Shown here: positions 33,686 through 41,104 of the stretch, in pieces
Layout: every line of letters starts with the position of its first letter
Numbering within the stretch: position 1 is the stretch's first letter
Origin: Bacterioplanoides sp965219715
GTDB taxonomy: Bacteria > Pseudomonadota > Gammaproteobacteria > Pseudomonadales > Oceanobacteraceae
DNA length: 64,000 nucleotides
Reading direction: 5' to 3'
Assembly: GCF_965219715.1 (NCBI RefSeq)
Contig: NZ_OZ244785.1
Span: 3,844,001-3,908,000, forward strand
Notes under the pieces: generated by a model
The model's input: the letters and a program-made list of their open reading frames with translations, nothing else
Told to the model about the DNA's origin: nothing
Databases searched by the model: none
Translations under genes and position numbers: made by a program

Positions 33686-33742
33686 GTATAACGCCAAACA
33701 AAGGGGCGTTACCCCGTCCATGCTTGATCGCCTTGTCAACTT
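33686..33742 (-). repeat. Weak attC-like site
   Basis: On the minus strand a GTTGACAAGG start and a GGCGTTATAC end enclose an imperfect palindrome (ACAAGG with CCTTTGT; GGGG-TAACG-CCCC at the tip). It lies between the 59-residue gene and the 225-residue gene, at the expected attC position. The first box is off consensus (GAC for AAC). Confidence 0.3.
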
Positions 33743-33771
33743 TTTTGTATTCTAGTAAGACTATGCAGAGG

Positions 33772-33951
33772 TTAGTCTTCTAGCAATGTATATGTGTAGT
33801 ACCCAGTCTCTCGCCAAGAGCGCATTTCATATCCGCATAAGCAAATAAAGTTATCATTATCTTTCTCTGGCAGGTTGTGATAAGTCACAGAGTAAACTAA
33901 ACCGCATTCAGGGCACTCTTCATTTCCTAGTTTCTTTTCACTCCAGTCCAT
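33772..33951 (-). CDS. Small zinc-ribbon protein, 59 residues
   Basis: From ATG 33951 (ribosome site aaaggagaaac) a 59-residue protein, MDWSEKKLGNEECPECGLVY..., is encoded on the minus strand. Two Cys pairs (CPEC and CLC, about residues 13-16 and 37-39) suggest a zinc ribbon. It is flanked by attC-like sequences on both sides, so it is a likely cassette gene. Function unknown; a DNA- or protein-binding role is only a guess. Confidence 0.6.
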   Translation of the reverse strand: MDWSEKKLGNEECPECGLVYSVTYHNLPEKDNDNFICLCGYEMRSWRETGYYTYTLLED

Positions 33952-33975
33952 AATGTTTCTCCTTTGATCTAAATA

Positions 33976-34053
33976 CTTAACACTACGGGGCCGCAGTTTG
34001 CTGCATCACGCGCTGGATCTAAGGCCCGGAGTGTACTTGACGGCTTTGTCATG
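33976..34053 (-). repeat. Probable attC-like site
   Basis: On the minus strand the site starts CATGACAAAGCC and ends GTAGTGTTAAG. Internally ACACT-CC-GGGCC pairs with GGCCC-CGT-AGTGT, giving an imperfect palindrome of attC type with a GTTAAG R' box. It lies 20 bases after the stop of the 91-residue gene and 25 bases before the start of the zinc-ribbon gene. Confidence 0.45.
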
Positions 34054-34072
34054 TTTTCGAAATGTACGTCTT

Positions 34073-34348
34073 TTATAACTTTGAAAATATCTTTGCAGAG
34101 AACTGCCGAACTTCATGCTCAATGTTTTTTGGTGTACCAAGCATTACGGGCAAATCTTTAACTCTTGTGTATATTGCTTCTCTAAGGTCTTCTTCACTTG
34201 GAAGGTGCTTGAGTTGCTTTAAGTTAGAAATAGCCTGTCTTAATTCCTTCGTATCACTTGGGTGAGAGCTAAACCATGTGGGGCGTGATGCCCAGCATTC
34301 AATTGCTTCTTCTACTTCTTTCATAAACCTAAACTCTCCTTCTTTCAT
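34073..34348 (-). CDS. Small hypothetical cassette protein with duplicated start
   Basis: 91 residues (MKEGEFRFMKEVEEAIECW...) from ATG 34348, or 83 residues from ATG 34324. A 24-bp tandem duplication has copied both the ribosome site (aaggagag) and the start codon in frame, so both starts look functional. The protein is charged and helical, with no known domain. It is flanked by attC-like sites at 34372-34470 and 33976-34053. Function unknown. Confidence 0.65.
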   Translation of the reverse strand: MKEGEFRFMKEVEEAIECWASRPTWFSSHPSDTKELRQAISNLKQLKHLPSEEDLREAIYTRVKDLPVMLGTPKNIEHEVRQFSAKIFSKL

Positions 34349-34365
34349 AAACCTAAACTCTCCTT
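34315..34365 (-). repeat. 24-bp tandem duplication of a ribosome site and start codon
   Basis: Two copies (34315-34341 and 34339-34365, period 24) each contain AAGGAGAG and ATGAAAGAA on the minus strand. The 24-bp period keeps the two starts in frame. Confidence 0.9.
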
Positions 34366-34371
34366 AGAAGA

Positions 34372-34470
34372 ATAACGCTGGCCACAACGACTGGAAAAGC
34401 TGGCACTTTTTGTACAGCGAAGCGCACAAAAAGTGACAGGTTTGACGGTCCGCTTCTGGCCTTTGTTAGA
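34372..34470 (-). repeat. attC-like recombination site (best copy)
   Basis: A 99-bp imperfect palindrome. Minus-strand reading starts TCTAACAAAGGCCAG and ends GTGGCCAGCGTTATT, with TAAC/GTTA boxes at the ends, AGGCCA/TGGCC arms and a long inner stem TGTCACTTTTTGTG / CACAAAAAGTG. This matches the R''-L''...L'-R' layout of integron attC sites. It starts 7 bases after the GHKL gene stop and ends 24 bases before the next gene, the geometry of a gene cassette. Confidence 0.65.
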
Positions 34471-34476
34471 TTTTCT

Positions 34477-36441
34477 CTAGAATAAATCATCACCATAATT
34501 TTCTTTATGATATTGTTGCACTCCATCAACGTCATTCAAATAGGTCACTAGCTCTTTTAAAACAACCACGTGAAATCGCGTAGTGCCGGAATCCAAAATG
34601 TGTGTAAGTCCGTGAAAATCTCTCTGATGTAGATTATCTAAGTCTAGCAATGAGATCGTTTCATAATTTTTCTGCCATTCCTTACCCATTTCCCAAGCCA
34701 CAGCTAAGTGAATATCTTTCTCACTCTTATATTCACTTTCAAACTCATGAATAAGAGCATCAAGGTTATATTTGTATTCTAAGATTTTAGGTGGACTTAC
34801 GTGTTCCGATTGGAAGTGAAGCTCATCAACTCCAAGCGGGTTTTTTTCTTTATCAAAGACATGATTGTCGAAAGGTTCTTTTACGACATATTTATACACG
34901 CCATCGTATTGCTTAACTTGACTAGTTGCCAGTAGGTTTATGCCTCTAATAACTCCCCCTGCTATTAACTGGTTGAACAGTACAATTACATCTTGCTCTG
35001 ACTGAGGCTCGGAAGTTATAGAGATTTCATTTATAGGAGCAAAGAAGTTTTTATTAGTTAAAACTAGCGGGTGTTCTGCTTCATGGCTTTCCTGTGCCTT
35101 TATCCACTCATGAAGTTCTATCTCTTTAGTAATGTCTGGCTTTACGCCACTATCCGACTTTAAAAGCCTTTTCCATTTTTTGAAACGATTAACTATAGCC
35201 ACAGATGCTTTTTCAGCAGCTTCTTTAAGCTCAGGTTGAAAGCCCTTCCTCCCAAGGTCAGGGTCTGCATCCTTAAAATGGACAATGATATGGCATTGAT
35301 TTTGATAACCAATGTTAGATGTCAGAGGAATTGCGATTAGCTCACCCTGCGTCATATTGTTGTTAGCAAGCTGAAGACCTCCTTTTAATACCCTATATCC
35401 TTTTCTTAATTTAGCTAAGGAGTCGTTGAATTGATCCCAAACTGACGTCGAATATGTAAAATATCCGTAAGCTTCTACATTATATTCTTTTACCAGTTCT
35501 TCGTAATTTTCATCGTTTGTTCTTAATGCTAGTATTTCGTCAGTATCAAAGTGCTCGTAGATTCCATTCGATTTAAGGTATTTTGTAGGTATGGCTGAAG
35601 CATCTTTGCCTTTCGAAATTAGGTTGTTCTGAAGTTGAATAATATCTTTAAGGTTCACGCTAGCCTTAATTTTAGTATGTGGGTATACGTACTCTGCTTC
35701 GTTATTAGATAAAAATCTTTCATTACCTTTTCTATCAATAACCTTTAGATCAAATAATATCTTTTCCGAATCTTCATTCAAATAGTCAATTGATCCTAGC
35801 GGTGTCTTAATCAGCAATAGATATAACCATTGTTCAGGGGTAGTAGCTGAATACCAAGATAAATCTTTCGGCCTGGTATGCTCACCACCAAATTTTATCT
35901 TAAATGTAGATCCCCTCGATATTTCCGAAAAAGCAGGATTATTTGATTTAGAAGCATTAACAACAGGCCTGGTAACTATACCTTTGTAATCTTCAACCCA
36001 ATCTCTACCATCAATCATTTCGCCAACAAACTCATGGCCATTTCCTTTTGTTCCAAACTGAAGGTAATCAAAACCATAGCCAATGTATGTCGCACCGACC
36101 CCTTTGTTCCCGCGAGTACTTCCGCCATTTTTAAAAGAGATGTTGGGAGCTAGGAAAGCTTCAAATTCCTTTTCGTTAAATCCAACCCCATTATCAGTGA
36201 TCGAAAATGAATTCTCGGAAAGGTCAATAGTCAACCATAATTTCCTTTGGTAACCATCTTCTTCGGCCAGTGCTCTCCGATCTACCGCATCCATAGCATT
36301 TTGAATAAGCTCTGAAAACGAATCATACATTCCCACATATGACTTGAGAATATTTTTAATCTCTCGCTTTTGGGCGGCTGAAACTATCTCTGCATCTGCA
36401 TCTTTACTCGAAAGCAGAGGATCCCATGTTGTACGTTGCAT
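34477..36441 (-). CDS. GHKL-type ATPase with possible nuclease-like C-terminus; candidate defence gene
   Basis: 654 residues. The N-terminal GHKL (Hsp90/MutL/histidine-kinase-type) ATP-binding domain has the N box FSELIQNAMDAVD (42-54), the D-x-G box ITDNGVGF (81-88) and the lid RGNKGVGATYIGYGF (110-124), as in MORC- and Hsp90-like ATPases. The middle has ADPDLGRKGFQPELKEAA. Near the C-terminus GVDELHF (Asp 539) and ILEYK (Glu 555, Lys 557) have the spacing of a PD-(D/E)XK nuclease core; this is inference only. It is AT-rich, carried as a cassette (attC-like site 7 bases after its stop), and next to an RNA-repair pair. Anti-phage activity is plausible but unproven. Confidence 0.75.
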   Translation of the reverse strand: MQRTTWDPLLSSKDADAEIVSAAQKREIKNILKSYVGMYDSFSELIQNAMDAVDRRALAEEDGYQRKLWLTIDLSENSFSITDNGVGFNEKEFEAFLAPNISFKNGGSTRGNKGVGATYIGYGFDYLQFGTKGNGHEFVGEMIDGRDWVEDYKGIVTRPVVNASKSNNPAFSEISRGSTFKIKFGGEHTRPKDLSWYSATTPEQWLYLLLIKTPLGSIDYLNEDSEKILFDLKVIDRKGNERFLSNNEAEYVYPHTKIKASVNLKDIIQLQNNLISKGKDASAIPTKYLKSNGIYEHFDTDEILALRTNDENYEELVKEYNVEAYGYFTYSTSVWDQFNDSLAKLRKGYRVLKGGLQLANNNMTQGELIAIPLTSNIGYQNQCHIIVHFKDADPDLGRKGFQPELKEAAEKASVAIVNRFKKWKRLLKSDSGVKPDITKEIELHEWIKAQESHEAEHPLVLTNKNFFAPINEISITSEPQSEQDVIVLFNQLIAGGVIRGINLLATSQVKQYDGVYKYVVKEPFDNHVFDKEKNPLGVDELHFQSEHVSPPKILEYKYNLDALIHEFESEYKSEKDIHLAVAWEMGKEWQKNYETISLLDLDNLHQRDFHGLTHILDSGTTRFHVVVLKELVTYLNDVDGVQQYHKENYGDDLF

Positions 36442-36492
36442 ACTAATCCTTAATTATTCGTAAATTCTCTAAAATGCCTAAAAGCTAACACT

Positions 36493-36594
36493 TTAATAAT
36501 TCGCCCTTGCAAAGTCGCATACTTTGTAAGCTAACTGAACTTGCAAGGAATCAATAAACTCTTCGGCAGCTCTGGGACAACAAACAGACTTCAT
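36493..36594 (-). CDS. Possible 33-residue peptide
   Basis: From ATG 36594, preceded by ggagggtttctga, a short frame MKSVCCPRAAEEFIDSLQVQ... ends at 36493. It lies between a CACTAACAAC box (minus strand, 36650-36661) and a GTGTTAGC box (36484-36491), which may be a further, long attC-like element (about 175 bp). Coding is uncertain; the ribosome site is the only support. Confidence 0.25.
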   Translation of the reverse strand: MKSVCCPRAAEEFIDSLQVQLAYKVCDFARANY

Positions 36595-36770
36595 TCAGAA
36601 ACCCTCCATAGCAAGACCATTCCTTTGAAATACGCGTTTAAGCGCATTTGTTGTTAGTGTTTAAAATATCACCAGTGAGGCATGCAGACAAGCTTTCAGA
36701 GTGGATGGTAGCCGTTGAGGCCTAAGGTTTATCGTCAGGTCGGGAATCAAACCACGGCTGATCTCAACCC

Positions 36771-36798
36771 TTGACTTGCAGAACAAAACCATTAAGCT
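36771..36798 (+). promoter_or_regulatory. Candidate promoter of the mini-ORF / rtcB-prfH unit
   Basis: TTGACT (36771-36776) and TAAGCT (36793-36798) are separated by 16 bases, 43 bases before the mini-ORF. The rest of the 36442-36840 gap holds the cassette-array boundary and no other gene that I can support. Confidence 0.45.
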
Positions 36799-36840
36799 CC
36801 GCGCATCTTTTCTATTTACCCAACTGCGAAGGAGGTTGTT

Positions 36841-36882
36841 ATGTCTTTATCTAAAACTCTGTTCGCAGGTCTGGCCGCTTAA
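36841..36882 (+). CDS. Leader peptide or truncated signal peptide, 13 residues
   Basis: A strong ribosome site (gaaggaggttgtt) precedes ATG 36841; the frame MSLSKTLFAGLAA ends at a TAA. It looks like the start of a signal peptide cut short. It may be a regulatory leader for rtcB 87 bases downstream, or the remnant of an exported-protein gene broken by rearrangement at the edge of the cassette array. Confidence 0.35.
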   Translation: MSLSKTLFAGLAA

Positions 36883-36968
36883 GCACTCTTCAAAATTCTG
36901 CTTTGCCTGGCCACTGGCCTGCCAATCTGATTTCAAAATTTATTAAATATTTAAAACAGGATTGGTTT

Positions 36969-38141
36969 ATGGGCACTTCTCATAATCAAACTCCTGCAGC
37001 TTCTTCCTGTGCCGACGTTAAGGTTATTTCGTCAGCTGAAAACTGGATGGAAGGTGCAGCGCTGCAGCAGTTACAGAAAACGGCTGAGCTAGACGGTATG
37101 GTTGCGGTTGCAGGTATGCCGGATTTACACCCGGGTCGGGGTTATCCGATTGGTGCGGCTTTTTTCTCTGCCGCTAAGTTATATCCAGCGTTGGTCGGCA
37201 ATGACATTGGTTGTGGTATGAGCTTGTGGCAAAGCTCAATCAAGGTCTCTCGCCTGCATTTGGATAAAATTGCCAAACGCCTGAGTAATGTCGAGCAACC
37301 GTTGGATAACAGCTGGACTGATCTTATTGCTGAGTGTAAATGCGATAAGAATATTCAATGCAACGATTTTGACCGTTCGCTGGGAACCATTGGTGGCGGT
37401 AATCATTTTGCTGAGTTTCAGGCGGTGGATGACATCTTATTGCCTGAGTTAGCCGAGCAGGCAGGCATTGATAAAACCCGGTTGTTATTGCTGGTGCATT
37501 CAGGCTCCCGTGGCCTGGGTCAAAAAATACTGACTGAACATATTCAGCAGTTTAATCATGATGGCTTAATCGCAGGCAGTGAGGAGCAGCAGGATTATAT
37601 TCAGCGACATGATGAAGCCGTTCGTTGGGCTGAATTAAATCGTGAGCTGATCGCCCGGCGTTTTCTGGAAGCGGTCAAAGCAGACGGACAGTGTTTGCTG
37701 GATATCAATCACAACACGGTATTACCAGCAGACGTTTCCGGACAACAAGGATGGTTGCATCGCAAGGGTGCAACACCGGCTGATCAGGGCATGGTGGTGA
37801 TTCCCGGATCACGCGGGGATTACAGCTATCTGGTGAAACCGGTTGAGCAGAATATCGCTGACAGTTTGTTTTCGCTGGCGCATGGTGCTGGCAGAAAGTG
37901 GAAACGAACCGAAGCCAAAGATCGCTTACATAAACGTTTCAAACAGCAGGATTTATTAAAAACATCACTCGGCAGTCGGGTGATTTGTGGCAATAAAGAC
38001 TTGTTGTATGAAGAGGCGCCACAAGCCTACAAAAACTGTGATCAGGTGATTGCGTCGATGACGGAGGCGGGTCTGATTCAGGTAGTAGCACGCTTACGCC
38101 CGGTATTAACGTTTAAAACTCAAGGGACTTGTTCGGCATGA
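36969..38141 (+). CDS. RtcB-type RNA ligase, release-factor-H-coupled subgroup
   Basis: 390 residues from ATG 36969 (acagga upstream); a longer CTG frame is rejected. RtcB features: VAGMPDLHPGRGYPIGAAF, ALVGNDIGCGMSLW (metal-binding Asp/Cys), LGTIGGGNHFAEFQ, VHSGSRGLGQ, the GMVVIPGSRGDYSYLV guanylylation region and LAHGAGRKWKR with the His. RtcB joins RNA 2',3'-cyclic phosphate or 3'-phosphate ends to 5'-OH ends using GTP. The stop overlaps the PrfH start (ATGA). The RtcB-PrfH pair is reported to repair ribosomes cut in the decoding centre of 16S rRNA. Confidence 0.9.
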   Translation: MGTSHNQTPAASSCADVKVISSAENWMEGAALQQLQKTAELDGMVAVAGMPDLHPGRGYPIGAAFFSAAKLYPALVGNDIGCGMSLWQSSIKVSRLHLDKIAKRLSNVEQPLDNSWTDLIAECKCDKNIQCNDFDRSLGTIGGGNHFAEFQAVDDILLPELAEQAGIDKTRLLLLVHSGSRGLGQKILTEHIQQFNHDGLIAGSEEQQDYIQRHDEAVRWAELNRELIARRFLEAVKADGQCLLDINHNTVLPADVSGQQGWLHRKGATPADQGMVVIPGSRGDYSYLVKPVEQNIADSLFSLAHGAGRKWKRTEAKDRLHKRFKQQDLLKTSLGSRVICGNKDLLYEEAPQAYKNCDQVIASMTEAGLIQVVARLRPVLTFKTQGTCSA

Positions 38142-38761
38142 TATTACTGCAACTATCAGCCGGGCAGGGCCCGGACGAATGTGCCAGAGCCGTAGCTCTG
38201 GCGCTGGGTAAAATTCAGCAAGATTGCCAGCGCACTGACGTAATACTGGATATCGTCGAGTCACAACCGAGTAAACAGAAGCACTGCTATCAGTCGTTAA
38301 TTCTGTCACTGGAAGGTGACGCTTCAGTCTCTGTTGTGGAGCGCTGGAGTGGTAATTTTGTCTGGATTTGCCAAAGCCCATTCCGGATTGGCCATAAGCG
38401 CAAGAACTGGTTTTTCAGTGGTCAGCGAATTGATGCCGAACAGGAAAAAAGTGAGCTGAATGAAAAGGATATAACCTTTACCAATTGCCGCGCTTCCGGA
38501 GCCGGTGGCCAGCATGTTAATAAAACTAACTCTGCTGTTCGGGCTGTACATGCTCCCAGCGGTTTGAGCGTTCGGGTAGAAACTGAACGCAGCCAACATG
38601 CCAATAAAAAACTGGCGCTCCAGCTGCTGGCGCATAAGTTAGCAGAGCAGGAAAAAGCAGGTGCTTCGTTACAAAATGCCAAACGACGAATGACGCATCA
38701 TCAGTTGGAACGTGGCAATCCAAATAGGGTATTTAAGGGAGAAAGGTTCAGCGAGTTATGA
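38138..38761 (+). CDS. prfH: Peptide chain release factor homologue PrfH
   Basis: 207 residues from ATG 38138, overlapping the rtcB stop by four bases; a TTG three codons earlier is less likely. The domain-3 GGQ motif is in CRASGAGGQHVNKTNSAVRA (about 120-139), with TERSQHANKKLALQLL after it, as in class-I release factors. Codon-recognition domain 2 is absent, which is characteristic of PrfH. PrfH is thought to remove the peptide from damaged stalled ribosomes so RtcB can reseal the rRNA. A terminator follows. Confidence 0.9.
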   Translation: MILLQLSAGQGPDECARAVALALGKIQQDCQRTDVILDIVESQPSKQKHCYQSLILSLEGDASVSVVERWSGNFVWICQSPFRIGHKRKNWFFSGQRIDAEQEKSELNEKDITFTNCRASGAGGQHVNKTNSAVRAVHAPSGLSVRVETERSQHANKKLALQLLAHKLAEQEKAGASLQNAKRRMTHHQLERGNPNRVFKGERFSEL

Positions 38762-38794
38762 TGCTCTGATGACTTCTGCACCAGAGCCACAATA

Positions 38795-38842
38795 AAAATA
38801 CTGGCAGCGAGCGGGATTATTATCGTTAGCTGCCAGTATTTT
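38795..38842. terminator. Bidirectional terminator after prfH
   Basis: A 14-bp stem, aaaatactggcagc (38795-38808) / gctgccagtatttt (38829-38842), with a 20-nt loop, lies between convergent genes. Confidence 0.85.
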
Positions 38843-38878
38843 CGAATACAAAAGCGCTATGACGTTATCAGCGCACTG

Positions 38879-39265
38879 TTAACCAGCCTTTCTTTTTAAC
38901 CAACTGGTTTCTTCACCGGGCTCGGGCAATATCTCACCACCTTCCATCACCCAGCTGGCGGGGAAGCCGAGCAGGTTAATTTCCACCTGTGGTTGTGCTA
39001 AATCAGCTGCGTCAGCAACGGCCTGAATTAATTTACGTTTCAGGTCTTCGGTTAACTCGCGGTTGCGGTTACCACCACTGCGCACATTACCGTTAATGGA
39101 CAGGCGAACATTTCGCTTCAGCGGATGGCCATACATAAAGACAACGCTGACAAACTCGGCAGGAGCCCCGGTTGTTTCAACATGAACATGGGTAATGGCT
39201 TCTGCGATTTTCTGACTCGTCGATGTTTTTAGTGGCTTCTTACAAGCAAGGGTATATACCGGCAT
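38879..39265 (-). CDS. Tautomerase-family protein
   Basis: 128 residues. The start MPVYTLACKKPL exposes Pro-2 as the catalytic N-terminal proline after Met removal, as in the tautomerase superfamily. The beta-alpha-beta units are TSQKIAEAITHVHVETTGAPAEFVSVVF and LTEDLKRKLIQAVADAADLA. The length and two-unit layout resemble cis-3-chloroacrylic-acid-dehalogenase-like members. The substrate is unknown. Confidence 0.8.
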   Translation of the reverse strand: MPVYTLACKKPLKTSTSQKIAEAITHVHVETTGAPAEFVSVVFMYGHPLKRNVRLSINGNVRSGGNRNRELTEDLKRKLIQAVADAADLAQPQVEINLLGFPASWVMEGGEILPEPGEETSWLKRKAG

Positions 39266-39304
39266 AACATGTTTCCGTCTTAGGCTTCTTATTGAAAGTC
39301 AGGG

Positions 39305-39757
39305 TTATAGATTGGGATTAAAACGGAACAAATCGTTACGTCGTTTCGAACGAATAAAACTGCGCAGCATGTGCAGAACAAACCGAACTTTGCCAACTGC
39401 GGATAAACGTTTTTGGTTGCTGCGGACAAATTGATTAAACAGGTCTTCTTCCATCAGAGATAACAGCACATAGTCCGGGTGTTGTTTGGTGATGGCCATC
39501 CACTGTTCAGCCAGTGATTGCAAAAATACCACGCGACGCTGTTGTTCAAATCCGGTAGGGCATTCCATGGTGATCAGCGATGACTGTGATGGCTGATACG
39601 CCGTGTATGCCTGACCCGGTGGGATTTCACACCAGACAACGATGGTTTTGTCGTTACTGACGTGTTGCTGGTAGCTGCTGATCAGCAATGCTTCGAGCCG
39701 TTGCAGTTGCGACTGATCGAACTGCCCTTGCTGAATGGAGGCGAGTATTTTCTTCAT
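39305..39757 (-). CDS. Hypothetical protein downstream of an AraC regulator
   Basis: 150 residues, no signal peptide. The N-terminus MKKILASIQQGQFDQSQLQRLEALL is helical; IVVWCEIPPGQAYTAYQPSQ is a beta-rich, Pro/Gly segment and the C-terminus is basic (RSFIRSKRRNDLFRFNP). Its position, 39 bases upstream of the tautomerase gene on the same strand, suggests co-transcription. I do not recognise the family. It is divergent from the AraC gene. Confidence 0.55.
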   Translation of the reverse strand: MKKILASIQQGQFDQSQLQRLEALLISSYQQHVSNDKTIVVWCEIPPGQAYTAYQPSQSSLITMECPTGFEQQRRVVFLQSLAEQWMAITKQHPDYVLLSLMEEDLFNQFVRSNQKRLSAVGKVRFVLHMLRSFIRSKRRNDLFRFNPNL

Positions 39758-39918
39758 CGGAGTGCCTGTTATTCATTGAACGGCTTTTATGGTGCGCTGA
39801 GAAGGGGGCTGATACCATGAGGCCTGAGGTCAGAAAATTGATACAAATGGCCACGGCATCCACATTATCACCCACATTACCACTCACATTACTACCCGGA
39901 TTCAGGAATCATCCCTCT

Positions 39919-40980
39919 ATGAATAACAATCAGCGTGCTGCTTCCAGTATTCAGATTATGGTGGAGTTAGGTTGTGAGCATGGCCTGACTCCGGCTGAGT
40001 GTCTGCGCAATACCGGTCTCGGTATCGAGGAACTGAATCAGGGAGATTTGCTGGTCAGTGCCGAACAGGAATTGCAGGTTATCGATAATCTGGTAACTGA
40101 ACTGCCGGATATCGCTGATCTGGGGATTCAGGCAGGGCTGCGCTACAGGCTGACAACCTTTGGCATCTGGGGTTTTGCCATGATCAGCAGTCCGGATCTG
40201 AAGTCGGCGATTGAGGTGGGGCTGAAGTACCTAGACCTGTCTTTTGTACTGGCGGATTTTAACTTTTATCAGCCGCAGGAAGGTGATTCTGACACTGGCA
40301 TGGGATGGCTGGAATTTGATACCGCGGCTTTTCCCGAGCGGTTGCAGCCGTTTTTGGTAGGGCGTCACCTGGCGGTAGCGCAGCGTCTGATGCAGGAAAT
40401 TTATGGTGAGCATATCCCAGGGCACGTTGCGATTGATATCGCGCTGCCAACACTGCCGTTAGCGCGGCTATTAACGGATGCGAATCTTCCCGGTTCTGCG
40501 GTGTCGGCTCTGAAAAGCCTGAACTTTAATTGTAAGAAAAATCGTATTGGTATTGAGCTGGATCGGCTCAGCCAACCGTTACCCCAGGCCGACCCGGCAA
40601 CCGCGGCGTTTTGTTTGCAGCAGTGCGAGCAGATCTTGAACCAGCGCCAGCCGTACACGGGAATTGTCGCAAAAATTCGTCAGCAAATGCTGAGTCAGGC
40701 TGCGCAGTCCTTTACGCTGGAGCAAATGGCTGAGCAGTTTCATATCAGCCCGAGAACGCTACGCCGGCGGTTGGCCGATGAAGGCACCAGTCTGCGGAAG
40801 TTGCAGGATGATGTTCGTCAGACTCTGGCGATTGAATTATTAACCGTGGCACAGCTGTCAGTCGAAGCGGTGAGTGAACGCCTGGGTTATGGTGAGCCCG
40901 CCAGTTTTATCCGGGCGTTCAATCGCTGGACCGGCCAAACACCGGGGCAATATCGGCTCCGTCATAAAAGATCACACTAA
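39919..40980 (+). CDS. AraC-family transcriptional regulator (OruR/ArgR-like)
   Basis: 353 residues from ATG 39919, which gives the normal family length; ATG 39817 (preceded by gggggc) is an alternative that would add 34 residues. Sensor domain: LGIQAGLRYRLTTFGIWGFAMISSPDLKSAIEV. AraC domain: LEQMAEQFHISPRTLRRRLADEG and VEAVSERLGYGEPASFIRAFNRW-TGQTPGQYR. Divergent from the minus-strand pair (hypothetical protein and tautomerase), its likely targets. Confidence 0.85.
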   Translation: MNNNQRAASSIQIMVELGCEHGLTPAECLRNTGLGIEELNQGDLLVSAEQELQVIDNLVTELPDIADLGIQAGLRYRLTTFGIWGFAMISSPDLKSAIEVGLKYLDLSFVLADFNFYQPQEGDSDTGMGWLEFDTAAFPERLQPFLVGRHLAVAQRLMQEIYGEHIPGHVAIDIALPTLPLARLLTDANLPGSAVSALKSLNFNCKKNRIGIELDRLSQPLPQADPATAAFCLQQCEQILNQRQPYTGIVAKIRQQMLSQAAQSFTLEQMAEQFHISPRTLRRRLADEGTSLRKLQDDVRQTLAIELLTVAQLSVEAVSERLGYGEPASFIRAFNRWTGQTPGQYRLRHKRSH

Positions 40981-41104
40981 TGATTCCGTAACATTACGCC
41001 ACCTTTTGTTGATTCAGCCTGGGTTAAGATATGAGCTGAATAATCGCAAGATGACATAATAAGGATCAGCACCGTTGGGTGACTGATTCCAACCGGAGTA
41101 AGAT

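Noticed and set aside
34353..34535. Minus-strand 60-codon frame across the attC-like site
   Set aside because: It runs through the palindrome and overlaps the GHKL gene end. The palindrome explains the sequence better than coding does.
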